DNA from: Pseudomonas soli
GTDB lineage: Bacteria; Pseudomonadota; Gammaproteobacteria; Pseudomonadales; Pseudomonadaceae
Direction: 5' to 3'
Assembly (NCBI RefSeq): GCF_900110655.1
Contig: NZ_FOEQ01000004.1
Location: 62,001 to 126,000, forward strand
DNA length: 64,000 bases
Within the stretch, counting starts at the first letter, position 1, and each line of letters begins with the position of its first letter. The notes below the pieces were generated by a model that did no database searches, was not told the origin of the DNA, and was given only the letters and a program-made list of their open reading frames with translations. Both the position numbers and the translations under genes were made by a program. Shown here in pieces: positions 28,063 through 36,337 of this stretch.

Positions 28063-28622
28063 AGGTCGTCGCCCTGGTGCTCGCGGCCGGGCAGGGCGCG
28101 CGCTTCGGCGCGGACAAGCGCCAGGCCCTGCTGGCCGATGGGCGCAGCCTGCTGCAGCACTGCGTCGAGCGCGCCCTGGCGGTGTTCGACGAGGTGCGCG
28201 TGGTGCTGCGCGCAGGCGAGCGGGCCGAGGATCTTGGGCTGCCGCCAGCCTGCCGGGTCGTCCACAGCCCCGAGGCGGGCCTGGGCATGGGTCATAGCCT
28301 GGCGGCCGGCGCGGCGTCGCTGGGTGACAGCGAGGCGCAGGCAGTGGCGATCCTGCTCGGGGACATGCCGTGGATCGGGGCGGAGACCTTCCGTCGTCTG
28401 CTCGCCTCGGCGGCGCCCTCGGTCATCGTGGTGCCGCGTCATCAGGGGCAGAACGGCCACCCGGTGGTGTTCGGCCGGGATTACTGGGCCGAGCTGACGC
28501 TGTTGGTTGGTGATGAAGGGGCGCGCTCGGTGCTGCGGCGGCATGCGAGCAGCGTTTTGCTCCTGGAATTGCAGGACAGCGGTGTGCTGCGCGACGTCGA
28601 TACGCCCTCGGCGCTCGGCTAG
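28059..28622 (+). CDS. Molybdenum cofactor nucleotidyltransferase (MocA/MobA-like)
   Basis: NTP transferase of 187 residues that would convert molybdopterin-Mo to the cytidine dinucleotide form used by xanthine-oxidase-family enzymes. The N-terminal nucleotide loop is [19 protein letters not shown], and the metal-binding aspartate lies in [30 protein letters not shown] is typical of MocA. The GTG start overlaps the xdhC-like stop by 4 bp. The choice of CTP over GTP is inferred from the family and the neighbouring enzyme, not shown by a single residue. Last gene of the hydroxylase operon. Confidence 0.88.
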   Translation: MKVVALVLAAGQGARFGADKRQALLADGRSLLQHCVERALAVFDEVRVVLRAGERAEDLGLPPACRVVHSPEAGLGMGHSLAAGAASLGDSEAQAVAILLGDMPWIGAETFRRLLASAAPSVIVVPRHQGQNGHPVVFGRDYWAELTLLVGDEGARSVLRRHASSVLLLELQDSGVLRDVDTPSALG

Positions 28623-28741
28623 ACTGCCCGGGGGCCGCTGCGTCACCGACGCCACCATTGAGGGAAAACCCTCATTGCCGCTCATCCGGCGGCCTCCTAG
28701 CATGGATCCGGTTACCTACCCCAGGCCACAGGAGCACTACC

Positions 28742-29596
28742 ATGACCAGCCCCAACGACGACAAACGCCCAACCCCCGACCCGGCCGAGGACAACGCCTT
28801 CTTCCCTTCGCCGTACTCCCTCAGCCAGTTCACCTCGCGCAAGTCCGACCTCAGCGGCGCCGACTATCCCGACGCCTACCGTGGCGGACGCTGGAAGGTC
28901 CTGCTGATCGGCGCCGACGAGCGCTACCTGCTCACCGACAACGGCACGCTGTTCTCCACCGGCAACCACCCGGTGGAAACCCTGCTGCCGATGTACCACC
29001 TGGACAAGGCCGGTTTCGCCTTCGACGTCGCGACCTTGTCGGGCAACCCGGTCAAGTTCGAATACTGGGCCATGCCCGGCGAGGACACCGAGGTGCTGGG
29101 CCTGTTCGATCGCTACAAGCCAGCGTTCAAGCAGCCGCGCAAGCTCGCCGATGTGCTGGAACAGGCCCTGGGTGAGGACTCGGACTATATCGGTGTGTTC
29201 ATCCCGGGCGGCCACGGCGCGCTGATCGGCCTGCCGGAAAGCGAGGAAGTCGGGCGAGTGCTGAAATGGGCGGCGGACCACGACAAGTTCGTCATCACCC
29301 TGTGCCACGGCCCGGCGGCGCTGCTGGCCGGCGGCAAGCTCTACGACGGCTACAAGATCTGCGCCTTCCCTGACGATCTGGATGCCAAGACCCCGGACAT
29401 CGGCTACATGCCCGGACACCTGACCTGGAAGTTCGGCGAACGCTTGCAGGCCCAAGGCGTCGAGATCATCAACGAGGGTATCTCCGGTGCCGTCCACCAG
29501 GACCGCAAGCTGCTCACCGGCGACAGTCCATTGGCCGGCAATGCCCTGGGCAAGCTGGCCGCCTCGGCGCTGCTCAAGGCAGTCAACGGCGGATGA
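28742..29596 (+). CDS. hchA: Hsp31-type chaperone/glyoxalase III (HchA)
   Basis: DJ-1/PfpI-superfamily protein of 284 residues, nearly identical in length to E. coli HchA (283). It acts in the cytosol as a holding chaperone and glutathione-independent glyoxalase. The nucleophile elbow is [15 protein letters not shown] with C188 and H189. [15 protein letters not shown] and the N-terminal [19 protein letters not shown] arm are diagnostic for Hsp31 rather than shorter DJ-1 proteins. H76 in NHPVET is the likely first metal ligand. The ATG at 28742 follows a CAGGAGCACTACC site. Its stop overlaps the start of the LuxR gene by ATGA. Confidence 0.95.
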   Translation: MTSPNDDKRPTPDPAEDNAFFPSPYSLSQFTSRKSDLSGADYPDAYRGGRWKVLLIGADERYLLTDNGTLFSTGNHPVETLLPMYHLDKAGFAFDVATLSGNPVKFEYWAMPGEDTEVLGLFDRYKPAFKQPRKLADVLEQALGEDSDYIGVFIPGGHGALIGLPESEEVGRVLKWAADHDKFVITLCHGPAALLAGGKLYDGYKICAFPDDLDAKTPDIGYMPGHLTWKFGERLQAQGVEIINEGISGAVHQDRKLLTGDSPLAGNALGKLAASALLKAVNGG

Positions 29597-30303
29597 GGGA
29601 CCTGCCATTCGACCAGGTGGTGCAAGCCGTCCAGCGGATCGCGCAGGCCACTGACCTCGCGGATATCCAGTCGGCCGTGCGCAATGTCGCCCGGCCGCTG
29701 GGCTATGACCGCTTCGTGCTGTTCAGCGCCAGCGCTGCGCGGGACGAGGTGGTCGAGCGTATCCATTGGGTGGAGGGGGACTGGTTCGGCGATGGCCAGG
29801 CGGTCGACGCCCAGACCTACGTGCGCCACTGTCCGGTGACCCGTCACCTGCTGGCGGCACGCGAGCCGTTCTTCTGGAGCAAGCGGCTGGACGATGGCAA
29901 CGAGCGTTATCGCGTGGTGCGGGCGCCGAGCGGGCCGGGTATCCACGGCTTGCAGGTGCCGGTGTTCGGTCCCGCAGGCCTGGAGGGCGCCATGAGTTTC
30001 GGTGGAGCGCAGGTCGTGGCGACACCTGCCGCACGCCTGGCCCTGACGCTGCTGGCCCAGGCCGCGTTCGCGGGCGCTCGGCGGCTGCTGGAAGTGCCCA
30101 GCGGCCAGGGGCGTTTGTCCGAGCGTGAGCGCCAGGTCCTGGCCTGGACCGCCGCCGGGCAGCGCCAGGCCGATATCGCCGCCACCCTCGGACTATCACT
30201 GCGCACGGTGGAAAACCACCTGCGCGCCGCCCGCCGGCGCCTGGGGGTGAGCACCACCGCCCAGGCGATCAGGATCGCCCTGGGCAGCGGTGCGCTCGAC
30301 TGA
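29593..30303 (+). CDS. LuxR-type regulator coupled to hchA
   Basis: Transcription factor of 236 residues with an N-terminal autoinducer-binding-like domain and a C-terminal LuxR helix-turn-helix ([45 protein letters not shown]). No luxI gene is in the window, so it is a LuxR solo. By eye the usual AHL-pocket residues (Trp57, Tyr61, Asp70 ahead of Pro71) are poorly conserved: the segment reads [13 protein letters not shown], with C where Asp70 is expected. It may sense another ligand. The ATGA overlap with hchA implies co-translation, so a role in carbonyl or stress response is plausible. It ends 1 bp from the convergent quinone oxidoreductase gene. Confidence 0.85.
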   Translation: MRDLPFDQVVQAVQRIAQATDLADIQSAVRNVARPLGYDRFVLFSASAARDEVVERIHWVEGDWFGDGQAVDAQTYVRHCPVTRHLLAAREPFFWSKRLDDGNERYRVVRAPSGPGIHGLQVPVFGPAGLEGAMSFGGAQVVATPAARLALTLLAQAAFAGARRLLEVPSGQGRLSERERQVLAWTAAGQRQADIAATLGLSLRTVENHLRAARRRLGVSTTAQAIRIALGSGALD

Positions 30304-30304
30304 C

Positions 30305-31321
30305 TCAGCCCTTGTGCGCGACGTTCAGCACCACCTTGCCGATATGCCGGCCCGACTCCATCAGTTCATGGGCCTGGCTGGCCGCGGCCAGTGGGAAGGT
30401 GGCGTGGATCAGCGGCTTGACCGCGCCGCTGCGTACATGGGGCCAGGCCTTGGCTTGCAACTCGCCGAGGATCGCCGCCTTGTCGTCGGCGCTGCGCGCG
30501 CGCAGGGTCGAGCCGATATGGGTCAGGCGCTTGGTCAGCAGTGGGAACAGGTCGACCTCGGTGGCCGGGCCCTTGACCACGCCGATCTGCACGATGCGCC
30601 CGTCCATGGCGGCGGCCCTGAAGTTCCGCGCCACGTAGTCGCCGGCGATGATGTCGACGATCACATCCACGCCCTTGCCGTCGGTGTGCGCCATGACTTG
30701 CTCGACGAAGTCCTCGCGGGTGTAGTCGATGGCCACGTCGGCGCCAAGTTCGAGGCTTGCGGCCTGTTGCCCGGCGCCATTGACCGTGGTGAAGATCTTC
30801 GCCGCGCCGAAGGCCCGGGCCAGCTGCGTCGCGGTAGTGCCGATGCCCGACGCGCCGCCATGGATCAGCACGCTTTCACCGGCCTTGAAGCCGCCGCGCT
30901 GGAACAGGTTGACCCACACGGTCATGAAGGTTTCCGGCAGCGCCGCGCCCTCGACCATCGACAGGTTTTCCGGCAGGTGCGCGGTGGTGCGTTCGTCGGC
31001 CACGGCGTACTCGGCATAACCACCGCCCTGGACCAGCGCGATCACGGCATCGCCGAGGGCAAAGTGACGGACCTGCTCGCCGATGGCCACCACCTTGCCG
31101 GCGATCTCCAGGCCCGGGATGGCCGGCGCGCCGGCGGGTGGATCGTACAGGCCCTTGCGCTGCAGCAGGTCGGGGCCGTTGACGCCGGCGGCATGCACCT
31201 GCACCAGCACCTCGCGCGGGCCTGGCTGGGGCGTGGCATGGCTGGCAACCTGCAGGACCTCGGGGCCGCCTGGCCGGGTGATGTCGATGGCGCTCATTTG
31301 GCTGGGGATGATGTGACGCAT
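30305..31321 (-). CDS. NAD(P)H:quinone oxidoreductase, PIG3/zeta-crystallin type
   Basis: Zinc-independent medium-chain dehydrogenase/reductase of 338 residues. The N-terminal domain has GVNGPDLLQRKGLYDPPAGAP; the nucleotide domain has GESVLIHGGASGIGTTATQLARAFGAA with the NADPH loop, and VDVIVDIIAGDYVARNF. It reduces quinones or other carbonyl-conjugated compounds in the cytosol. I chose the ATG at 31319-31321, preceded by AGAGGTCTTC; an ATG five codons upstream (31336) has a poorer ribosome site. It is divergent from a LysR gene 151 bp away, which probably regulates it. Confidence 0.88.
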   Translation of the reverse strand: MRHIIPSQMSAIDITRPGGPEVLQVASHATPQPGPREVLVQVHAAGVNGPDLLQRKGLYDPPAGAPAIPGLEIAGKVVAIGEQVRHFALGDAVIALVQGGGYAEYAVADERTTAHLPENLSMVEGAALPETFMTVWVNLFQRGGFKAGESVLIHGGASGIGTTATQLARAFGAAKIFTTVNGAGQQAASLELGADVAIDYTREDFVEQVMAHTDGKGVDVIVDIIAGDYVARNFRAAAMDGRIVQIGVVKGPATEVDLFPLLTKRLTHIGSTLRARSADDKAAILGELQAKAWPHVRSGAVKPLIHATFPLAAASQAHELMESGRHIGKVVLNVAHKG

Positions 31322-31472
31322 GAAGACCTCTGTCATTCTGAAGAAAGGCCGTGTCGGCCCGTTGCATCACAGGGTATGCAAGCCGGGTTGCCCGGTCGCG
31401 CGGCGATTTTGCGACGCACCTTTGCAGATTTTCTTCAGCCGGCAGTGGCTGCGCTGAATCAGGAGTAGACCA

Positions 31473-32345
31473 ATGAACTGGGATGATGCGCGCATGCTGC
31501 TGGCCTTGAGCCGCGAACAGACCCTGCGCCGCGCCGCCCGCGTGCTGCGGGTCGACCAGGCCACGGTGGGCCGGCGAGTGGCGGCGCTGGAGGCGGACCT
31601 GGGCTCGACCCTGTTCCTGCGCACGCCGGCCGGCTACCAGTTGACCGCCATCGGTGAAGTGGCCGTGGAAATGGCGCAGAAGATGGAACAGGCGGCCCTG
31701 GAACTGGCCCGCCGAACCCGAGGCGCGGATAACGAGGAGGCCGGCGAAGTGCGCATCGCCACTACCGACTCCCTGGCCCTGGAATTCGTCATCCCGGCAC
31801 TGCGGCAGGTGCACGAGACCCATCCCGAGGTGCGCGTGGTGCTCAGCGGCAGCTCGGAGATCGTCAACCTGTCGCAACGCGAAACCGACATCGCCATCCG
31901 CAATCAGCGCCCGGACAGCCCCGACCTGGTGCTGCGCAAGCTGGCCAGCTGGCAGATGGGCCTGTTCGCCTCGGCGGATTACCTGGCGCGCCGGGGCGTG
32001 CCGGAAGAGGGCAGCTTTGCCGGCCACGACCTGGTGGTGTATGAGCCGTATTGGCGCGACCGTGCCGAACCGACCCTGGTGGACGTGCCCATGGGCGAAG
32101 GGCGGGTGGTGATGGCGGCCAACGCCAGCATGATGCTGCGCCGCGGCATCGCCGAAGGCCTGGGCCTGGGGGAGATCCCGGTGGAGCTGGGGCAGCGTGA
32201 CGGCTTGCGGCGAGTCTGGCCCCAGCGTACGCGCAGCCAGCCCTACGAGGTGTGGATGGTCACCCACCAGGACCTGCGCCACACGGCGCGGGTGCGCGCG
32301 GTGATCGACCAGTTGGTGCGGGCGTTTGCCGGGCCAGGCGAGTGA
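31473..32345 (+). CDS. LysR-type regulator divergent from quinone oxidoreductase
   Basis: Transcription factor of 290 residues. The helix-turn-helix is MNWDDARMLLALSREQTLRRAARVLRVDQATVGRRVAALEADLGSTLFLRT. The start MNWDD and the TTIRR-type effector domain place it in the group of LysR proteins that tend to control a divergent oxidoreductase. The effector domain (VRIATTDSLALEFVIPALRQ, RETDIAIRNQRPDSPDLVLRKLASW) is intact. An AGGAGTAGACCA ribosome site precedes the ATG. Confidence 0.9.
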   Translation: MNWDDARMLLALSREQTLRRAARVLRVDQATVGRRVAALEADLGSTLFLRTPAGYQLTAIGEVAVEMAQKMEQAALELARRTRGADNEEAGEVRIATTDSLALEFVIPALRQVHETHPEVRVVLSGSSEIVNLSQRETDIAIRNQRPDSPDLVLRKLASWQMGLFASADYLARRGVPEEGSFAGHDLVVYEPYWRDRAEPTLVDVPMGEGRVVMAANASMMLRRGIAEGLGLGEIPVELGQRDGLRRVWPQRTRSQPYEVWMVTHQDLRHTARVRAVIDQLVRAFAGPGE

Positions 32346-32357
32346 CGGGCGCTGCAG

Positions 32358-32831
32358 TCAGCCTGCAACGGCCAAAGGGCTGAACGCGTCTGCGATGAAG
32401 GCTTCGAGGGCCTGGGCCTCGATGATCTCGATCGAGAAATGCCCGAAACGCTTGGGCAACCAGATGATGCGGGCTCCGGCAGGCGACTGCAGGTGCTCGC
32501 GAGCCAGTGGCTTGCCGTTCTCGTCCTCGGGCTGGATGCCATTGGCCGTCAGTTGGTCATAGGCTTGCTCGATGTCCGGCGTGGAGTAGCAGTGGCGGTA
32601 GATCATCCCTTCGCCGTGGGTATCGAGCAGGTCCTTGAGGTTGCCCGCCAGCGGCTGGACCAGCATGAAACGCTCCTGGCCGACCCGGGCGATCGCATAG
32701 TGGACGTGCAGGCCGCCGCGTTCCCAGACCAGCGGGCGGGAAATGTCGGCGCCCAGCACTTGTGCGTAATAGCTACAGGCGGCGTCCAGATCGGCGACCA
32801 GTACATCCACGTGGCTGAACTTGAGGTCCAT
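32358..32831 (-). CDS. VOC-family protein
   Basis: Single-domain glyoxalase/bleomycin-type fold of 157 residues. MDLKFSHVDVLVADLDAACSYYAQVLGADIS begins the first beta-alpha unit with an N-terminal histidine in the metal-ligand position; later elements are HVHYAIARVGQERFMLVQPL, IYRHCYSTPDIEQAYDQLTANGI and ARIIWLPKRFGHFSIEIIE. This resembles methylmalonyl-CoA epimerase-like and glyoxalase-like VOC members, but the substrate is unknown. It starts at the ATG 32829-32831, 25 bp after the DUF2986 gene, so the two may be cotranscribed. Convergent with the LysR gene. Confidence 0.8.
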   Translation of the reverse strand: MDLKFSHVDVLVADLDAACSYYAQVLGADISRPLVWERGGLHVHYAIARVGQERFMLVQPLAGNLKDLLDTHGEGMIYRHCYSTPDIEQAYDQLTANGIQPEDENGKPLAREHLQSPAGARIIWLPKRFGHFSIEIIEAQALEAFIADAFSPLAVAG

Positions 32832-32856
32832 CGCATTGCTCGCTCATGCAGAAGGT

Positions 32857-33036
32857 TCAGGGCTGTGCCGGCGCGACGTCGCTCACCGAGTCTGCTTCGG
32901 GCTGGCCGGCCTCGGCCGCCAGTTTCAACCGGTCGGCCTTGGAAATGTAGGGGTTCCTGTTTTTCGGCGCCAACTTGGCACTGGCCTTCTTGGCGTGGGC
33001 TTTCAACAGCTGGTTGATCTTTTTACGACGGTTCAT
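32857..33036 (-). CDS. DUF2986-type small basic protein
   Basis: Protein of 59 residues: MNRRKKINQLLKAHAKKASA, then KLAPKNRNPYISKADRLKL and an acidic alanine-rich tail. The lysine-rich first half and NPYISKADR match the DUF2986 family of small bacterial proteins, which have no known function and might bind nucleic acid. I chose the ATG at 33034-33036 because the family begins there; a longer frame upstream is unlike it. It lies upstream of the VOC gene on the same strand. Confidence 0.75.
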   Translation of the reverse strand: MNRRKKINQLLKAHAKKASAKLAPKNRNPYISKADRLKLAAEAGQPEADSVSDVAPAQP

Positions 33037-33189
33037 GTTATTCCACTTCATTGACGCTGGGTGCGGCCGCAGGGCGAACGATACAGCAAACCGCCACTGA
33101 CGAATCGTCATATTCGCGCTACACCATCAGCTGACGGGTTTAACCGAGCGACAGGCACGGAGCCTGTCGCACCCGACAAGGAGGTCATC

Positions 33190-33960
33190 ATGCAATGGAC
33201 GCCACAATCTGCAACCTGCCTGAAAGCGCTGCTCTTTGGCTGCCTGGCAGCCGCCGCCTCGCCTATCTTCGCCGAGCAAATCTGCGCGCTGCCCGACAGC
33301 GTCGAGCCTGCGCCGGCCCGCCCGGTGGACTACGTCAACAAGGACCTGCCCACGGATTACCTGGCCCTGGTGCTGTCCTGGTCGCCGGAGCATTGTGAAG
33401 CCCAGCGCAACAAGCCCAAGGCGCAACGCGAAAAGCATGCCTTCCAGTGCTTCTCGGGCAATCGTTTCGAATGGGTGGTGCACGGCCTGTGGCCGCAGAA
33501 TGGCTACGCCAGGTCCAACCAGGACCATCCGCGCAACTGCCAGACAGTCGGTTCGCTACCGGCACCCTTGGTCAGGCAGCACCTGTGCATGATGCCCGGG
33601 CCGGACCTGATGCAGAACGAATGGCAGGCCCACGGTACCTGCGGCTGGTCGTCGCCGGAGCGCTACTTTGCCGATATCCAGCGGGTCTACGACTCGCTGC
33701 AGCGGCCCTCCCTGCAGGAAATGCTCGGCAGCGAAGCGGGCCCCAACCAATTGGTGGACGCCAAGGTGAGCGACATCAAGCAGGCGTTCCTGGCCCATAA
33801 CCCGGCGCTGCCTGCGCAGAGCCTGCGGGTATCGGTGGGTTCGGGCAACCGTTTGAAAGAGCTCTGGGTCTGCCTGGACAAGCAGCTCGGGCCGACGCCG
33901 TGCCCAGCCGGCGGCACTCCAGACAACCAGCAGATCAAGGTTCGTGCATCCTTCAAGTAG
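33190..33960 (+). CDS. Secreted ribonuclease of the T2 family
   Basis: Endoribonuclease of 256 residues that cleaves RNA in the periplasm or outside the cell. The signal peptide is MQWTPQSATCLKALLFGCLA through SPIFAEQ. Both catalytic segments are present: CAS I VVHGLWPQN with H98, and CAS II NEWQAHGTCGW with E144 and H148, so all catalytic residues are kept. Several cysteines fit disulfides. The ATG at 33190 has a near-perfect Shine-Dalgarno (AAGGAGGTCATC). Single gene. Bacterial members include RNase I, a broad-specificity scavenging enzyme. Confidence 0.93.
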   Translation: MQWTPQSATCLKALLFGCLAAAASPIFAEQICALPDSVEPAPARPVDYVNKDLPTDYLALVLSWSPEHCEAQRNKPKAQREKHAFQCFSGNRFEWVVHGLWPQNGYARSNQDHPRNCQTVGSLPAPLVRQHLCMMPGPDLMQNEWQAHGTCGWSSPERYFADIQRVYDSLQRPSLQEMLGSEAGPNQLVDAKVSDIKQAFLAHNPALPAQSLRVSVGSGNRLKELWVCLDKQLGPTPCPAGGTPDNQQIKVRASFK

Positions 33961-34303
33961 CTTTCCTGCACGGAGCGCACCCAGGCGAGCACCCGCTACT
34001 GGCGACTACCTGCGCGTTCGCGCCATCGCCGGCACCCATGTCGTGGTGTTGGTCTGGGCAGTGCTTCATTGGCCCGGAGGCGCGGACACTGGCCAAATGT
34101 CGCGCTGGTGTGTAGGTGTTTTCCTTCAAGGTAGGTAGTACATTTTAGGGTGTGCTGTATATCCATCCAGTATTTGTTGGAGGTTCCATGCTTCGGGTAC
34201 GCCAGGGCCCAAAATGGCTGCGTGGACAATAAATCCAGCTCCGTTAGTTTGAAGGCCTCTCCTTCGGAAAGGGAGAGTTCACAAACCACATGGAGTTACA
34301 ACG
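33961..34303 (+). promoter_or_regulatory. Long leader and promoter region of the LPMO-chitinase operon
   Basis: A 343-bp non-coding gap. The second half (34130-34303) is less GC-rich than its surroundings and probably contains the promoter and a long 5' untranslated region. It holds several GGA trinucleotides: TTGGAGG at about 34178, GTGGACA, CTTCGGAAA in the loop of a CTCTCC/GGAGAG hairpin at 34257-34276, and ATGGAG at the ribosome-binding site. GGA clusters of this kind are the binding pattern of RsmA/CsrA proteins. This is inference; no small protein-coding gene is seen. Confidence 0.4.
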
Positions 34304-34939
34304 ATGAACCAACCAGAAAACCAGAACCCGCTTCGTCACGGTCGTGTCACCTCCCCAGCCTCGCGTGGCGCGGTCGCCATCGACCTCGGCGTGCTGAGTG
34401 GCTGGCAGGTCGATGAAATGGAAGGCGGCAAGAACTTCCCGGCCCTGGCCGCCGGTCCGTTCCCGGCGCCGTTCCAGTCGGACAACCCGAGCGTCGCCCC
34501 GCCCGCCGATGGCTACATCCTCAGCGGTGGCAAGACCGACGCCCGTGACTGCGTCAACTTCACCGACGAGGAGATGGGCAAGAAGCTCAACCGCGCCTTC
34601 ACCTGGCCGCTGATCAATGTCGACGCCGGGCAAGTGTTCAAGGTGACCTGGCGCTACACCGCGCCGCATACCACCCGCGGCTATCGCTGGCTGATCACCA
34701 AGGACGGCTGGGACCCGAAACAACGCATCACCCGTGCGCAACTGGAAGACAAGCCGTTCGCCGAGGACTTCTACCCGCAGGTGCCGTACTACAGCCACGC
34801 CGGCGAGTTGAAGGCCAAGGTCGATCACGAAGTGAAGCTGCCGGCCAACAAAAAGGGCCGTCACGTGATCGTGCTGATGTGGATCGTCGCCAATACCGGC
34901 AACGCCTTCTACCAGGCATTCGACGTCGACTTCCAGTAA
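34304..34939 (+). CDS. AA10 lytic polysaccharide monooxygenase without signal peptide
   Basis: Copper enzyme that oxidatively cleaves chitin (AA10/CBM33 family), 211 residues. The core motif HGRVTSPASRG starts at residue 12; in secreted family members this histidine is the mature N-terminus and forms the histidine brace with a second histidine, here H122 in TAPHTTRGY. The C-terminal NTGNAFYQAFDVDFQ supplies the buried axial phenylalanine. Here 11 polar residues (MNQPENQNPLR) precede the histidine and there is no hydrophobic signal, nor any in-frame upstream start. To be active as known enzymes it would need proteolytic trimming to His12 and a non-Sec exit. Operon with the chitinase 37 bp downstream. 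Confidence 0.9.
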   Translation: MNQPENQNPLRHGRVTSPASRGAVAIDLGVLSGWQVDEMEGGKNFPALAAGPFPAPFQSDNPSVAPPADGYILSGGKTDARDCVNFTDEEMGKKLNRAFTWPLINVDAGQVFKVTWRYTAPHTTRGYRWLITKDGWDPKQRITRAQLEDKPFAEDFYPQVPYYSHAGELKAKVDHEVKLPANKKGRHVIVLMWIVANTGNAFYQAFDVDFQ

Positions 34940-34976
34940 GTCCGCGGGATCTACACACGTTCTGAAGGATTAGAAC

Positions 34977-36014
34977 ATGGCAACGATTGACTTTACCCAA
35001 CTCAAGGCAGCGCAGGATGACGCTGCATCGCGGATGCCCAGCCTGGCGGGCAAGAAGATCCTCATGGGCTACTGGCACAACTGGCCGGCCGGCCCGGCGG
35101 ATGGTTACCAACGCGGGCAGTTCGCCAACATGAGCCTGGAGGAGGTGCCGCGCGACTACAACGTGGTGGCGGTGGCCTTCATGAAGGGCAGCGGCATACC
35201 GACCTTCAAGCCTTACAACCTGTCCGATGCCGAGTTCCGGCGCCAGGTTGGCGTGCTCAACAGCCAGGGCAGGGCGGTGCTGATGTCCCTGGGCGGCGCC
35301 GATGCGCATATCGCCTTGAACCCGGGCCATGAACAGCCGCTGGCCAATGAAATCATCCGCTTGGTGGAGACCTACGGTTTCGACGGGCTGGACATCGACC
35401 TTGAACAGAGCGCGATCGATTTCGCCGCCAACAAGACGGTCCTGCCTGCCGCTCTGAAACTGGTGAAGGATCACTACGCCGCCGAGGGCAAGCATTTCAT
35501 CATCAGCATGGCACCGGAGTTCCCCTACCTGACCAGCGCGGGGCGCTACGTCGACTACCTCAAGGCACTGGAGGGGTACTACGACTTCATCGCCCCGCAG
35601 TTCTACAACCAGGGGGGCGACGGACTCTGGGTGCAGGAGGCCAATAATGGCAACGGCGCCTGGATCGCGCAGAACAACGATGCCATGAAGGAGGACTTCC
35701 TGTTCTACCTGACCGAGAGCCTGGTTAGTGGCACCCGCGGCTTCACCCGGATCCCGGCCGACAAGTTCGTCATCGGCCTGCCGGCCAACGTCGACGCCGC
35801 CGCCACCGGCTATGTGATCAACCCGACGGCAGTGACCAACGCGTTCAAGCGTCTCTACGCCAAGGGCGTGTCGATCAAGGGCCTGATGACCTGGTCGGTC
35901 AACTGGGACAGCGGGGTCAACAAGAACCACGTGCCTTACAACCAGGAGTTCAGCCGGCGCTACGGGCCGCTGATCAACAGTGGCAACAAGGCCACGGCGT
36001 CCACCGACGCCTGA
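34977..36014 (+). CDS. GH18 chitinase without signal peptide
   Basis: Single-domain glycoside hydrolase family 18 enzyme of 345 residues. The catalytic motif DGLDIDLE lies at 136-143 with E143 as the acid; SLGG (104-107) and the closing MTWSVNWDS are the other family markers. It would cleave chitin with retention. The N-terminus MATIDFTQLKAAQDDAASRM is polar, with no Sec or Tat signal, and there is no carbohydrate-binding module. Signal-less GH18 enzymes are known from insect-associated bacteria (Photorhabdus and Yersinia Tc-toxin chitinases). AAGGATTAGAAC precedes the ATG. Cotranscribed with the LPMO; a clear terminator follows. Confidence 0.92.
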   Translation: MATIDFTQLKAAQDDAASRMPSLAGKKILMGYWHNWPAGPADGYQRGQFANMSLEEVPRDYNVVAVAFMKGSGIPTFKPYNLSDAEFRRQVGVLNSQGRAVLMSLGGADAHIALNPGHEQPLANEIIRLVETYGFDGLDIDLEQSAIDFAANKTVLPAALKLVKDHYAAEGKHFIISMAPEFPYLTSAGRYVDYLKALEGYYDFIAPQFYNQGGDGLWVQEANNGNGAWIAQNNDAMKEDFLFYLTESLVSGTRGFTRIPADKFVIGLPANVDAAATGYVINPTAVTNAFKRLYAKGVSIKGLMTWSVNWDSGVNKNHVPYNQEFSRRYGPLINSGNKATASTDA

Positions 36015-36085
36015 TCGAGCTAGCATCCGGCAGACGTGCCTGATGCCCGACAGTCGAGGCCTGTCGGCTTGATCACCGCATGAAG

Positions 36086-36114
36086 ATCCGATGCCGCAAG
36101 GCATCGGATTTTTT
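36086..36114 (+). terminator. Rho-independent terminator after chitinase
   Basis: ATCCGATGCC pairs perfectly with GGCATCGGAT around a GCAA tetraloop, followed by a run of T (36110-36114). It is a textbook terminator ending the LPMO-chitinase operon. Confidence 0.92.
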
Positions 36115-36125
36115 GTGCCTGGTCG

Positions 36126-36290
36126 CTAGTGTGGTGTTTCACAAATAACGACCATAACTCGCGGCGCTTTTTGCGCTCATGCGGTGTTGTCGCTCCTCGC
36201 CGTAGCTGGGCTACGACTGGTCGCGACGCCTTGCCTGAGCGCAAAAATCGCTCGCGATTTATTGGTCGTATTTGCAAAACACCACACTAG
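36126..36290. mobile_element. 165-bp MITE-like inverted-repeat element
   Basis: The ends CTAGTGTGGTGTTT (36126-36139) and AAACACCACACTAG (36277-36290) are perfect 14-bp inverted repeats. Pairing continues imperfectly inward (ACGACC/GGTCGT, CTCGCG/CGCGA, TTTTTGCGCTCA/TGAGCGCAAAAA), and the centre holds a perfect CGTAGC/GCTACG hairpin. The whole unit could fold into one long cruciform. It has no room for a transposase. A single arm of the same sequence occurs at 7627-7663, which shows the element is repeated. It lies between the chitinase terminator and alkA. Confidence 0.7.
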
Positions 36291-36337
36291 GGCGCCGGTA
36301 CGAAAATGGCGAGTCACTGCTACCCACAGGGGCTACC

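Noticed and set aside
34290..34307. Five-codon frame overlapping the LPMO start (MELQR then stop)
   Set aside because: The ATGGAG is better explained as the Shine-Dalgarno of the LPMO gene; the mini-frame has no convincing ribosome site of its own.
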